64,000 bases of DNA from Mucilaginibacter sp. KACC 22773 (GCF_028736215.1 NZ_CP117883.1:7192001-7256000); one strand, 5' to 3'; counted from the first letter of the stretch, positions 27,306-35,892 are shown. Notes: a model not told the origin generated them from the sequence alone. Numbers and translations are program-made.

Positions 27306-28082
27306 ATGAATAGATTTGGTTTAGCTTTTGTATTAATTTTAACAGGCATTACATGCGCGTTTGCGCAGGATAAAAAGCCCAACCTTAACATTATATTTAT
27401 TGGTAACAGTATAACACAGGGCGTTCAGCTGGCTACGCCTGAAGATGCCCCGCCGGCAACAACTATTGCGTATCTGCGCCAACAAAAAAACTTTGGCACC
27501 GTTGAGTTTAGCAACCAGGGCCATAGCGGCTACACCACCCTTGATTTTTTACCTGGTACCAACACCTTCACCAAAGTGGAAGAAGCAGCCGGTGCATTTA
27601 CTGATAAAAACGCGTTACTGATATTTTCGGTTAAGCTGGGTACTAATGATAGCGCCATCCAGGGGCCGCATGGTGCGCCTGTATCTGCGGGCGATTACAT
27701 CCAGAATGTAAAAACCATTATCGATAAATTGCTTGCAGATTTCCCGGCGGCTGTCGTTATATTGCAGCACCCCATCTGGTACAGCCCTAACACCCAAAAC
27801 GGGGCAAAATACCTGCAGGAGGGGCTATCGAGATTGCAAAGTTATGCGCCTAAATTAGATAGCCTTACCCAAAGCTACGCCACCATTAACCCTAAACACG
27901 TTTTTACCGGCGATAAAAAAGCATTCAAATATTTTAAGAAACATCACCTTACGCTGCTGATACCCGAAAATGGCAGGCAAGGTATATTTTACCTGCATCC
28001 CAATAAAGCGGGAGCCATCGTTCTGGGCGAATTTTGGGGCAAGGCGATTGAAAAAGTAGTACGGAAAAACTTTGAGGAATAG
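27306..28082 (+). CDS. Exported SGNH/GDSL-family hydrolase
   Basis: A 258-residue protein with a signal peptide (1-20, ending A-F-A). Block I is 'IIFIGNSITQG' with catalytic Ser35, block III is 'LGTNDS' and block V is 'YLHPNKAG', carrying the Asp/His-type dyad position as His. These enzymes deacylate or de-esterify carbohydrates or lipids, and related Bacteroidota members act on polysaccharide acetyl groups. The ATG at 27306 is chosen over a TTG four codons upstream. A tiny frame MKSILVVG (27278-27304) just before it ends in a stop overlapping this leader and is probably chance. Confidence 0.88.
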   Translation: MNRFGLAFVLILTGITCAFAQDKKPNLNIIFIGNSITQGVQLATPEDAPPATTIAYLRQQKNFGTVEFSNQGHSGYTTLDFLPGTNTFTKVEEAAGAFTDKNALLIFSVKLGTNDSAIQGPHGAPVSAGDYIQNVKTIIDKLLADFPAAVVILQHPIWYSPNTQNGAKYLQEGLSRLQSYAPKLDSLTQSYATINPKHVFTGDKKAFKYFKKHHLTLLIPENGRQGIFYLHPNKAGAIVLGEFWGKAIEKVVRKNFEE

Positions 28083-28124
28083 GTATGATAAAAAAGGTTT
28101 CGCGGAAGTCTCTCTTTACCGGCT

Positions 28125-28156
28125 GCCTTTTACCTTTCACCCTTAACCTTTCCCCT
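28125..28156. repeat. CCTTTTACCTTTCACC word repeat
   Basis: Tandem variants of CCTTTTACC, CTTTCACCC and TTAACCTTTCCCC lie between the hydrolase and tex genes. The same family is seen at 20340-20392. Confidence 0.45.
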
Positions 28157-28223
28157 ATTTGTTAACAATCTTTTTTTGAATTGTAAGGCTATTCTCTCAA
28201 CTTCGCAGTCCGAAATTTGATGT

Positions 28224-30494
28224 ATGATATCGCATTCTAAAAAAATAGCTTCAGAGCTTTCCATATCCGAAAAACAGGTAAGTGCAACAATGGCATTACT
28301 TGATGAAGGAGCAACAGTACCATTTATTTCCCGTTACCGTAAAGAGGTTACCGGCACGCTGGATGAAGTTCAGGTGGCCGAGATACGCGACCGCGCCCAA
28401 CAACTGCGCGACCTGGATAAACGCCGGGAAGCTATCCTGAAATCGCTTACCGATATGGGCAAACTAACGCCCGAACTGGAAAAACAAATAAACGAAGCCG
28501 AAACCATGGTTTCGCTGGAGGATATCTACCTGCCCTACCGCCCCAAACGCAAAACCCGCGCTACCGCGGCCCGCGAGAAAGGTTTACAACCCCTGGCCGA
28601 TTTGCTGCTGGAACAACGCAAAGCCGATGTGCAAACAGAGGCCGCTATTTTTATTGATGCCGAAAGAGGCGTTAGCAGCATTGAGGAAGCATTGGCGGGC
28701 GCAAGGGACATTATTGCCGAAACCATTAGCGAAAATGCTGAAGTACGTACCCGCATCCGCGAGCTTTTTATAGAGAAAGGCACTTTTCAATCAAAAGTGA
28801 TTGATGGTAAAGAGTTGGAAGGCATTAAGTATAAAGATTATTTTGACTGGACTGAACCGGTAAAGTCGGCCCCATCGCATCGCATATTGGCCATGCGCCG
28901 CGGCGAAAAAGAGGAAATTCTTTGGCTGGATATAAAACCGGCCGAAGAAGAAGCTATTGCTGCGCTGGAAGACAGCTTTGTGAAGGCTAACAATCCGTCT
29001 GCCGACCAGGTGAGACAAGCCATTGCCGATGGCTACAAACGCCTGCTGAAGCCATCAATGGAAACAGAGGTACGCCTGTTTACCAAAAAGAAAGCCGATG
29101 AAGAAGCTATCCGCGTATTTGCCGAAAATGCCCGTCAGTTGCTTTTAAGCGCTCCGCTTGGCCAAAAGCGGGTTATGGCTATCGACCCTGGTTTCCGCAC
29201 CGGCTGTAAGCTGGTTTGTTTGGATGAACAGGGTAAATTATTGGAGAATACCGCCATTTACCCACACACCGGGGCCGGACAGGCGCGCGAGGCAGAGAAG
29301 ACCATTCAGCATTTATTTGATAGGTATAAGATTGAAGCCATTGCCATAGGCAACGGTACTGCCGGTCGTGAAACCGAATTATTTGTTCGTAACCTTAACC
29401 TGCCCGGCGTTGCTATTGTAATGGTGAACGAAAGTGGTGCTTCTATCTACTCCGCATCCGATGTAGCCAGGGAAGAGTTTCCGGATAAAGATATTACCGT
29501 AAGGGGCGCCGTATCTATAGGCCGCCGTTTGATGGATCCGTTGGCCGAGTTGGTAAAAATCGACCCAAAATCAATTGGTGTAGGCCAATACCAGCACGAT
29601 GTGGACCAGAACAAGCTGCAAACCTCGCTGGATGATACCGTAATGAGTTGCGTAAATGCGGTTGGCGTAGAGCTGAACACGGCATCAAAACAAATTTTAG
29701 CCTACGTGTCGGGCCTGGGTCCGCAGCTGGCGCAAAACATTGTGGATTACCGCGATCAGCACGGGGCTTTTAAACGCCGCGATCAGCTTAAAAAAGTGCC
29801 CCGCCTGGGCGAAAAAGCATTTGAACAAGCGGCAGGTTTCCTGCGCATCCACCATGCCGAAAACCCGCTGGATTCGAGCGCGGTACACCCCGAGCGATAT
29901 AGCTTGCTGGAGCAAATTGCTAAGGACATGAAGTGCACCGTGAAAGATTTGATGGGCGATGCCGCCATCCGCAGAAGTATTCCGCTGCAAAAGTACACGT
30001 CGGAAACGGTAGGCCTACCCACGCTGAACGATATCATGGCCGAACTGGCCAAACCAGGCCGCGACCCGCGTGAACAGTTTGAAGCCTTTAGCTTTACCGA
30101 TGGTGTAAATGCAATTGGCGACCTTAAAGTGGGCATGAAGCTGCCCGGCATTGTCACTAACATAACCAACTTTGGCGCCTTTGTTGATATCGGCGTGCAC
30201 CAGGATGGGTTGGTACACCTGAGCCAGATTACTAACCGATTTATTAAAGATCCTAACGAAGTATTGAAAGTTCACCAGAAAGTAGAGGTAACCGTAACCG
30301 AGGTTGATGTTAACCGCAAGCGGATTGCCTTATCGATGAAAGAAAACGATAAAAGCGAGCCAACCGCAAGACGGAATGATGACAGAAGGCCTGCCGGCGG
30401 AAACAACAAACCCAATTTCAACAGGAAACCACAGGAAGCGCCCGAGACAGACATCGCCATAAAACTGGCGGCATTAAAAAATAAATTTATGTAA
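28224..30494 (+). CDS. tex: Tex-family RNA-binding transcription accessory protein
   Basis: A 756-residue Tex homologue. In order: N-terminal helical Tex_N domain ('SISEKQVSATMALLDEGATVPFISRYRKEVTG'), YqgF/RNase H-like domain (about 315-450, 'RVMAIDPGFRTGCKLVCLDE'), helix-hairpin-helix modules ('GLGPQLAQNIVDYRDQHGAFKRRDQLKKVPRLGEKAFEQAAGFLRI') and a C-terminal S1 domain ('VGMKLPGIVTNITNFGAFVDIGVHQDGLVHLSQI'). It binds nucleic acid and affects transcription in the cytoplasm. The C-terminal tail after S1 is Arg/Asn/Lys-rich. Full length, single gene. Confidence 0.96.
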   Translation: MISHSKKIASELSISEKQVSATMALLDEGATVPFISRYRKEVTGTLDEVQVAEIRDRAQQLRDLDKRREAILKSLTDMGKLTPELEKQINEAETMVSLEDIYLPYRPKRKTRATAAREKGLQPLADLLLEQRKADVQTEAAIFIDAERGVSSIEEALAGARDIIAETISENAEVRTRIRELFIEKGTFQSKVIDGKELEGIKYKDYFDWTEPVKSAPSHRILAMRRGEKEEILWLDIKPAEEEAIAALEDSFVKANNPSADQVRQAIADGYKRLLKPSMETEVRLFTKKKADEEAIRVFAENARQLLLSAPLGQKRVMAIDPGFRTGCKLVCLDEQGKLLENTAIYPHTGAGQAREAEKTIQHLFDRYKIEAIAIGNGTAGRETELFVRNLNLPGVAIVMVNESGASIYSASDVAREEFPDKDITVRGAVSIGRRLMDPLAELVKIDPKSIGVGQYQHDVDQNKLQTSLDDTVMSCVNAVGVELNTASKQILAYVSGLGPQLAQNIVDYRDQHGAFKRRDQLKKVPRLGEKAFEQAAGFLRIHHAENPLDSSAVHPERYSLLEQIAKDMKCTVKDLMGDAAIRRSIPLQKYTSETVGLPTLNDIMAELAKPGRDPREQFEAFSFTDGVNAIGDLKVGMKLPGIVTNITNFGAFVDIGVHQDGLVHLSQITNRFIKDPNEVLKVHQKVEVTVTEVDVNRKRIALSMKENDKSEPTARRNDDRRPAGGNNKPNFNRKPQEAPETDIAIKLAALKNKFM

Positions 30495-30503
30495 AGCAGT
30501 CCT

Positions 30504-30533
30504 CCTTTTTGCCGTTTCGCGATGGCAAAAAGG
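30504..30533. terminator. Stem-loop between convergent tex and PAS genes
   Basis: Perfect 10-bp arms CCTTTTTGCC (30504-30513)/GGCAAAAAGG (30524-30533) with a 10-nt loop. There is no long T-run outside the stem, so termination strength is uncertain. Confidence 0.5.
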
Positions 30534-30633
30534 GCTTGTAAGGCAAAAAACAGTAGAGGGAGCTGCTACGAGTAGCCATCAGCGAGTTTGCCGTGTTTGA
30601 ACTAACCGGTCTATGGCACTTCAGTTCAAGAAC

Positions 30634-32724
30634 TTAGCGATGGCTGGTAAATGTGTTATCCACAATTAAGCGTATAACGTCATCAATTTCGGCACTAACA
30701 GTGAACAGGTGCTGGATAATCTGTTCGTTTTCGGGGTTAAAAAAGTTTTCTTTATCCATAATGCTGATCAGGCCCATCATGCTGGCCACGGGCCGCCTTA
30801 TTTCATGCGAGCTGAGCGAGGCGATATTCCGTAAGCGTTCGTTTTGATCAATCAGTTCCTGTTCAATTTTAAGGCGCCGGGTAATATCGCGGGCAAAACA
30901 ACCAACGCCAATGATATCGCCCTGCTGCGTATAAATGGGGTTAAAGCTTACCTCAAAATATAGCGGCGTTGTAGTTTCCCGGTCTATGCTTTCATTAGTG
31001 ATGGTGTATTGTTCGCCAAGTAAGGCCCGCGAGTAATAATCAATCCACTTCTTGTGTATCTCTTCGCTATATCCTTTATTGAGGTATGAATGCTCCCCTG
31101 CCATAGGTTCAACGCCGGTTAAATGTGTTGTCTCCCTGATGTAGGCATCATTCATATATACATAGCGCATCTCCCTATCAACCGACCAAATGTGGTCATG
31201 CGTGTTGTTTATCAGGGCCTCCAGGCTTGTTTTTGTCCAATGAGCTTCTTCCTGGGCCCGGCGCTCATCACTAATATCTTTAATGTATATGGTAATGCCT
31301 TCAGCAGATGGGTAGGCCGATGTGCTTAGCCATCTGTCAATCGGTTCAAAATATTCGGTAAACTTTACGCTCTCGCGCTTTTCAATCATCTCATAATATG
31401 CCTTACCAAAGCCCGAATCCATAATTTCGGGATATACATCCCAAATTACATTGCCCAACATTTCCTCCCGCGGGGTATTGGTCATTTTTTCAAATGCCGA
31501 GTTTACCTTAACAAACCGCCATTCATTATCAATAATAAAAAAAGAATCGGTTATACTTTCAATAAAAGCATCCAGCTTTTCAGCGGCTTCCTTTATTTCC
31601 TGTTCAATTTTAAGTTTGGAGGTAATATCCTGGCCTATTCCCTGCACTTCGCACACCTGGCCGCTATCGTCAGTAATAGATATAAACTCCCAATCGGTAT
31701 CATGAACACCGCCCCATACATCAGGTTTTTTGTGCAGTAATTTTACAATTTTGCCGGGGTTGCTCACACAGGTAACAAAGGCCTCTTCGCACAAGTGCAG
31801 TTCCTGGGGTATAGTGGTAATTGCAAAATGCTGCCCTATCAGTTCGTTTGCTTTGTAGCCAAAGGTTTTTAAAAACTGTTTGTTAACAAAACTAAAACGC
31901 CCTTTAATATCTATCCGTATCAAAAAATTAGTTTGCGAATCAATTAGCGAGCTTAAAAACTGCTCGCGGCGCCTGGCTTCATCCTGGTATTGCAGCTTGG
32001 CGGTAACATCGGTAGCAATTGATAAAATACAATTGCGCCCATTATATTTTATACCAAACCAGTTAACGTCGGCATAAATAATTTCGCCTTGTTTATTTGA
32101 ATGCTTCCATATACCTGCGGGGTTGAAATCCCCGGCGCTTATCTCAAAATTCTCATTGTTACTTAAATATGTTTTTAAGCTCCCGATTTCGTCCGCCGGG
32201 CGGATATCACTTAGTGTCAATAATAAAAACTCATCTTCGGTGTAGCCGTAATGCACCGTAGCAGCATGGTTAACTTTTACAAAGCGTAGTGTTTGTATAT
32301 CAACAATCCACACCGGGTTGGAGTTTTTGTAAAACAAATCGCTAAAAAGGCTATCTTCTGTGGCATCGCTGGTGGTAAGCTGCGTTTTTACGCTAATTGT
32401 GCTTACTAAAAATTTATGATTGGTAGCCTCGTCAACTACCAGGCTCTTTTTATCAATAATGGCCCTGGTTGTGTTTTGCGGTGTGTTTATAAGGTAATTT
32501 AGTTCAACATATTCATTTATACCCAGGCTGGCAACCGCAGTTTCCATGTCTTCTCGCTGCGTTTCGCTTATCATGTCCGGCCATACCCTGTTGTTGCCAA
32601 GCAGTTGGGAAGCGGTAATTCCTAAAATATTAATTATAGCGGGGCTAATGAAAAGGTATCTCTCTTCATCGGTATCAAAAATAATTATACAATCGGTTGT
32701 GGGAGCGGTGATGTTAATTGGCAT
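30634..32724 (-). CDS. Multi-PAS sensor protein with HisKA domain but no HATPase domain
   Basis: A 696-residue cytoplasmic protein. Five PAS-like modules are visible: about 5-115, 125-240 ('NPVWIVDIQTLRFVKVNHAATVHYGYTEDEF'), 255-375 ('FLIRIDIKGRFSFVNKQFLKTFGYKANELIG'), 380-500 ('SFFIIDNEWRFVKVNSAFEKMTNTPREEMLG') and 505-630 ('HIWSVDREMRYVYMNDAYIRET'). The last 70 residues are a HisKA dimerisation unit with the phospho-acceptor in 'ASLSSHEIRRPVASMMGLI'. The protein then stops: the N, G1, F and G2 boxes of a kinase ATPase domain are absent and do not follow in another frame. It therefore cannot phosphorylate itself. It may be phosphorylated in trans or work as a dimerising sensor; both are inference. 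Confidence 0.85.
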   Translation of the reverse strand: MPINITAPTTDCIIIFDTDEERYLFISPAIINILGITASQLLGNNRVWPDMISETQREDMETAVASLGINEYVELNYLINTPQNTTRAIIDKKSLVVDEATNHKFLVSTISVKTQLTTSDATEDSLFSDLFYKNSNPVWIVDIQTLRFVKVNHAATVHYGYTEDEFLLLTLSDIRPADEIGSLKTYLSNNENFEISAGDFNPAGIWKHSNKQGEIIYADVNWFGIKYNGRNCILSIATDVTAKLQYQDEARRREQFLSSLIDSQTNFLIRIDIKGRFSFVNKQFLKTFGYKANELIGQHFAITTIPQELHLCEEAFVTCVSNPGKIVKLLHKKPDVWGGVHDTDWEFISITDDSGQVCEVQGIGQDITSKLKIEQEIKEAAEKLDAFIESITDSFFIIDNEWRFVKVNSAFEKMTNTPREEMLGNVIWDVYPEIMDSGFGKAYYEMIEKRESVKFTEYFEPIDRWLSTSAYPSAEGITIYIKDISDERRAQEEAHWTKTSLEALINNTHDHIWSVDREMRYVYMNDAYIRETTHLTGVEPMAGEHSYLNKGYSEEIHKKWIDYYSRALLGEQYTITNESIDRETTTPLYFEVSFNPIYTQQGDIIGVGCFARDITRRLKIEQELIDQNERLRNIASLSSHEIRRPVASMMGLISIMDKENFFNPENEQIIQHLFTVSAEIDDVIRLIVDNTFTSHR

Positions 32725-32782
32725 GCTTGATTTGGTCCCGGCTTATTGTATAAAGTTAAAACATTTATATTAAAGTAATTAA

Positions 32783-33325
32783 CTATCCATTCAATAATTT
32801 ATCGGCAACATCCTGCCAGTTGTTTACCCTTTCAAAACCATCAACCAATACATTATGCGGCGATGTATACAACAGTTTGCGCCCTTTAAAAGTTACAAAG
32901 TTTTTAATGCGGTCGTCAATCATAATATCAACATCCAGTATTTTGTGTCCGCAAAAAATAATGTTCGTCCATGATATAAAAGGGAAGTGCTCCTCAAGCC
33001 AGGCCTGTTTATCCTCCAGCGAATACTTAAACTCCATAGCCGCCGATGCTATGTATACATCGTAATGTTCCATAAGTGCTTTTACTACCTGCTGGCTGCC
33101 GGGCATTACTTTAATGTCCCTGAAAAATCCGCGCTCGTTAACATATGCCCTTACCGTACTGCTCAGGTGCTGAGGTAAAGCCTGCCCAATTTCCATGCCG
33201 TGCATATCGGCCAATATTACTTCATGCTGGTGGCGTTGTTTATAAAGTTCAATAAATTTATCAATGGTATCTGCCAATACCTCGTCCATATCAATGGCGA
33301 TGCGTGGTTTCCGGGTGATGCTCAT
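32783..33325 (-). CDS. 5'(3')-deoxyribonucleotidase-like HAD phosphatase (NT5C type)
   Basis: A 180-residue HAD-superfamily protein. The nucleophile motif is 'IAIDMDEVLADT' (D-x-D-E-x-x-x-D; the first Asp is the nucleophile), followed by a cap region, motif II near 'VYIASAAMEF' and the acidic motif III in 'DVDIMIDDRIKNF'. This matches the NT5C family that dephosphorylates deoxynucleoside monophosphates. The frame opens at a TTG at 33340; the ATG at 33325 (MSITRKPRIAID) gives the family length and is preferred. It lies upstream of the PAS gene on the same strand but 59 bp away, and is divergent from rpsP. Confidence 0.85.
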   Translation of the reverse strand: MSITRKPRIAIDMDEVLADTIDKFIELYKQRHQHEVILADMHGMEIGQALPQHLSSTVRAYVNERGFFRDIKVMPGSQQVVKALMEHYDVYIASAAMEFKYSLEDKQAWLEEHFPFISWTNIIFCGHKILDVDIMIDDRIKNFVTFKGRKLLYTSPHNVLVDGFERVNNWQDVADKLLNG

Positions 33326-33424
33326 GCCGGTAATTTGCAAATTTTAAAGTGTAAAATCAATTGTGCAATAATAATATTCAGCAGCCTAATGCCGCTGCCT
33401 GCATGTTGCTGATTGGCAGTAATT

Positions 33425-33475
33425 TGCCCTCATTCGTGTCATTCGAAATAATTCGTGCAATTCGTGTTTTTTTCT
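33425..33475. repeat. TTCGTG word repeat upstream of rpsP
   Basis: CATTCGTGTCATTCGAA, ATAATTCGTGCAATTCGTG: three to four copies of the ATTCGTG word in 50 bp. Same family as 21920-22112 and 48205-48300. Confidence 0.55.
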
Positions 33476-33488
33476 TCATAATAATTTA

Positions 33489-33521
33489 TACCTTTGCATC
33501 CCCGCAGAAAGTACTCCGGGG
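33489..33521 (+). promoter_or_regulatory. rpsP promoter -7 box and leader hairpin
   Basis: TACCTTTG (33489-33496) matches TAnnTTTG, with a T-rich -33 region. It is followed by CCCCG (33500-33504)/CGGGG (33517-33521), a small GC hairpin with a 12-nt loop in the 5' leader. Ribosomal-protein leaders for uS16 are known in Bacteroidota; whether this hairpin is such a leader is inference. Confidence 0.6.
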
Positions 33522-33547
33522 ACATGTTGAATACATAAAATAAAGAA

Positions 33548-34057
33548 ATGGCAACTAAAATCAGACTGCAAAGACACGGTAAAAAAGGAAAACCTTTTTA
33601 CTACATCGTAGTAGCAGATGCCCGCGCACCACGCGACGGTCGTTTTATTGAGCGTTTAGGTTCATACAACCCAAACACCAACCCTGCAACTATAGAAATT
33701 AATTTCGACAAAACTTTAGAATGGGTTAACACAGGTGCCCAGCCTACCGATACTTGTCGTGCTATCCTTTCATACAAAGGTGTGCTGTACAAAAAACACT
33801 TAGAAGGTGGCGTTAAAAAAGGCGCTTTAACTGAAGAACAAGCTGCAGAAAAATTTGCGGCCTGGACTGATGCTAAAGAAGGCAAAATCACCGGTAAAAA
33901 AACCAGCTTAGTAGTTGCAAAAGACGAAGCCCGTAAATTGGCTTTGGCTGCAGAGGCTAAAAAGAAGGAAGAAAAAGCTGCTGCAATAGCTGCTAAAAAT
34001 GCTCCTGTTGCCGAAGAAGTTGCTGCTGAAGAAGCTCCGGCTGAAGACGCAGAATAA
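33548..34057 (+). CDS. rpsP: 30S ribosomal protein S16 with long C-terminal extension
   Basis: A 169-residue bS16. Residues 1-80 are the conserved core ('MATKIRLQRHGKKGKPFYYIVVADARAPRDGRFIERLGSYNPN'). The remaining 90 residues are a Bacteroidota-type extension, rich in Lys in its first part and Ala/Glu in its second (ends EEAPAEDAE). In E. coli the protein has only about 82 residues. The core takes part in 30S assembly; the role of the tail is not known. Strong TACCTTTG promoter and short leader upstream. First gene of the rpsP-rimM unit. Confidence 0.97.
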   Translation: MATKIRLQRHGKKGKPFYYIVVADARAPRDGRFIERLGSYNPNTNPATIEINFDKTLEWVNTGAQPTDTCRAILSYKGVLYKKHLEGGVKKGALTEEQAAEKFAAWTDAKEGKITGKKTSLVVAKDEARKLALAAEAKKKEEKAAAIAAKNAPVAEEVAAEEAPAEDAE

Positions 34058-34066
34058 TTTTTAAGC

Positions 34067-34100
34067 GAGAATCAAGAATTAAGAGTCAGGAATCAAGACA
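34067..34100. repeat. GAATCAAGA / AGAGTCAGG word repeat
   Basis: GAGAATCAAGAATTAAGAG followed by TCAGGAATCAAGACAG, between rpsP and rimM; same word family as 23970, 36292 and 36718. Confidence 0.5.
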
Positions 34101-34138
34101 GCTGCAAAAGCTTCGATAATGATTTTGACCCGATGATC

Positions 34139-34170
34139 AACAATGGCGAAGCGAAAACTTCGCCATTGTT
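34139..34170 (+). promoter_or_regulatory. Perfect 13-bp stem-loop between rpsP and rimM
   Basis: AACAATGGCGAAG (34139-34151), loop CGAAAA, CTTCGCCATTGTT (34158-34170), 17 nt before the rimM start. Only a weak T-run (ATTT) follows. It may act as an attenuator, an mRNA-processing site or a stabilising hairpin that sets the rpsP:rimM ratio. Confidence 0.6.
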
Positions 34171-34186
34171 ATTTAACACCGTTTTT

Positions 34187-34714
34187 ATGAAAACCGAAGA
34201 TTGTTTCAGGGTTGGCAGTATACTGAAAACCAAAGGCCTTAAGGGCGAAATGCAGATATATGTAGATTTTGATAGCCTGGATGGTATTAAATTCGACGCC
34301 CTTTTTATTGATATGGCTGGCAAAATGATCCCTTATTTCGTACAATCTATCAAGTACCTGCAAAAAAGCAATGCCTATTTGTTTTTGGAGGATGTGGATA
34401 CCATTGAAAAAGCAAGCCTACTTGTAAAACGCGACCTGTACCTACCCAACAAACTGAAGCCTAAAAAGAAAAAAGCCGAATTTACTCTGAACGATGTAGA
34501 AGGTTTTATGGCCATCGACGAAACCCACGGCGAGCTTGGCGAAATAATCCAGGTACAAGAGTATCCGCAGCAACTGATAGCCACCGTTATGTTTAAAGGT
34601 AAAGAGGTGCTTTTCCCGCTGAATGTGGAGATTATTAAAGGTATTGATATAGATGCCAGCGAAATTTATATCGATTTGCCCGAGGGATTGCTTGATGTTT
34701 ATCTGGAGGGATAG
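34187..34714 (+). CDS. rimM: Ribosome maturation factor RimM
   Basis: A 175-residue RimM needed for late 30S maturation, where it contacts S19. The N-terminal RimM domain ('FRVGSILKTKGLKGEMQIYVDFDSLDG') and the C-terminal PRC-barrel ('LNDVEGFMAIDETHGELGEIIQVQEYPQQLIATVMFKGKEVLFPLNVEIIKGIDIDASEIYIDLPEGLLDVYL') are complete. An in-frame ATG at 34133 would place the start within and before the hairpin at 34139-34170. The ATG at 34187 (MKTEDCFRVG) fits homologues and is preferred. It is followed by an intrinsic terminator, so trmD must be transcribed separately. Confidence 0.95.
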   Translation: MKTEDCFRVGSILKTKGLKGEMQIYVDFDSLDGIKFDALFIDMAGKMIPYFVQSIKYLQKSNAYLFLEDVDTIEKASLLVKRDLYLPNKLKPKKKKAEFTLNDVEGFMAIDETHGELGEIIQVQEYPQQLIATVMFKGKEVLFPLNVEIIKGIDIDASEIYIDLPEGLLDVYLEG

Positions 34715-34746
34715 GTTTTAAGTATCAAACTAAGGAATATAACGTT

Positions 34747-34770
34747 AAGCCTGCTTTATGCGGCTTTTTT
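34747..34770 (+). terminator. Intrinsic terminator after rimM
   Basis: AAGCC(T)GC with GCGGCTT, a T bulge and loop TTTAT, then a T6 run (34765-34770). It separates rpsP-rimM from the later genes. Confidence 0.75.
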
Positions 34771-34820
34771 ATTGAAATAAAATACCAGTTTTATTAGTGC
34801 CTATTTCGGGTGAGGTACAT

Positions 34821-34988
34821 TTATTTGTCATTTTTAATGAATTTCACAACTGAAGCTCCAAAAGCAAAGCCGCCCATACTATAAAAGAAAGCCCTAAAGT
34901 GTACAGTCTTCACAATGAAGTCTAAATATAAAGCTATTGATGTAAAGAGTATACTTAATAATAGTAAAATCCATTTTGATTTGTTCAT
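34821..34988 (-). CDS. Small two-helix membrane protein of unknown function
   Basis: A 55-codon frame from an ATG (34988) to TAA (34821). It begins MNKSKWILLLLSILFTSIAL, a lysine start followed by a hydrophobic helix, then a short charged loop, a second hydrophobic segment ('FFYSMGGFAFGASVVKF') and a charged end (IKNDK). Hydrophobic pattern, positive-inside charges and a full start/stop support a real small gene, although nothing similar is known to me. It is convergent with rimM (after the rimM terminator) and divergent from the 35255 operon. Confidence 0.55.
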   Translation of the reverse strand: MNKSKWILLLLSILFTSIALYLDFIVKTVHFRAFFYSMGGFAFGASVVKFIKNDK

Positions 34989-35254
34989 TGTGAGCGGTTT
35001 ATGACACTAATATACAAAAACATTGTCTCCCAAATTCTTGAATCCCCGGACGTTTTCCACAATTATTCGATAACAATATGTAAAAACGCAGACTTAAAAA
35101 GTTTTTCGAACAACCTGTCACTCCTCTTTTCAGCATTTCGCGAATTTTTGCGGCATAACTTTTCTCATGTATGTTCCGCATTCTTAAAAAAAAGTCAAAT
35201 TTATTTGACATTTGTAAAGTTTGTTTTACATTTGGTAAATCAAGCTTTACTACA
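34989..35254. other. Divergent spacer upstream of the membrane protein/XRE operon
   Basis: AT-rich, no gene seen except the promoter at 35205-35234. Confidence 0.45.
35205..35234 (+). promoter_or_regulatory. Bacteroidota-type promoter of the membrane protein/XRE operon
   Basis: TTG (35205-35207), exactly 19 nt, then TACATTTG (35227-35234), a full consensus match, 20 nt before the ATG at 35255. Upstream in-frame codons (from 35171) are therefore outside the transcript. Confidence 0.8.
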
Positions 35255-35674
35255 ATGAAACCTTTATTCTTATTTCCTTATTGGGGGCGCTACCTTGGCT
35301 ATTTCCTGGTGGTTGTACATGTTCCTATTGTGTTATATAAAAAACAATTAATGGGAATGCATGGGGATGGCATGGCTGATGGTATTTTTAACGGCCGGCA
35401 CCTGTTTTTTATGTCGACAACTTTACTGATGGCCATTGGCTTATTTATCGCGGCTTTCTCTAAAGAGAAAATTGAGGACGAGCAGATAGTGCGGCTCCGG
35501 CTCGATTCGTTACAATGGTCGGTTTATGTTAACTTTTTGTTTTTGATCGTCAGCCTTGTTTTTTCTACAGATACCGAGCATATTTTGTTTTTAAATTTAC
35601 TGGTGCCCCTTGTATTCTTTATTATCCGTTTCAGGTGGAAAATTTTCCAGAATAACCGTTTAATTAAGGAATAG
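35255..35674 (+). CDS. Four-helix membrane protein paired with an XRE regulator
   Basis: A 139-residue protein with four hydrophobic helices (about 8-28, 45-68, 88-108, 112-130) and a charged linker between the second and third ('SKEKIEDEQIVRLRLDSLQW'). It is followed two bases later by a small XRE-type regulator. This pairing (short membrane protein plus a 65-70-residue HTH of the YozG type) is widespread in Bacteroidota and Firmicutes. The membrane partner may sense a signal or control the regulator, but its function is not established. The promoter position fixes the start at 35255. Confidence 0.75.
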   Translation: MKPLFLFPYWGRYLGYFLVVVHVPIVLYKKQLMGMHGDGMADGIFNGRHLFFMSTTLLMAIGLFIAAFSKEKIEDEQIVRLRLDSLQWSVYVNFLFLIVSLVFSTDTEHILFLNLLVPLVFFIIRFRWKIFQNNRLIKE

Positions 35675-35676
35675 CT

Positions 35677-35877
35677 ATGAAAAACAACATACGGGTGGAG
35701 CGCGCTATCAAAAACATAACCCAGGCCGATTTGGCCCAGGCTATCGGGGTATCGCGCCAAACTATTAATACCATCGAGAGCAACCGCTACGTGCCATCAA
35801 CGGTGCTGGCCTTAAAAATAGCCCGCGTATTTGGCAAACCGGTTGAAGAGGTTTTTACCTTGGATGAAGAAGATTAA
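35677..35877 (+). CDS. Small XRE-family HTH transcriptional regulator
   Basis: A 66-residue protein consisting only of a Cro/C1-type helix-turn-helix ('MKNNIRVERAIKNITQADLAQAIGVSRQTINTIESNRYVPSTVLALKIARVFGKPVEEVF'). Recognition helix 'SRQTINTIESNRYVPS' is canonical for this compact subfamily. It lies 2 bp after the membrane protein and is surely co-transcribed. It is a likely autorepressor of that operon, by analogy with similar pairs. Confidence 0.92.
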   Translation: MKNNIRVERAIKNITQADLAQAIGVSRQTINTIESNRYVPSTVLALKIARVFGKPVEEVFTLDEED

Positions 35878-35892
35878 TTAAATCACATAATT

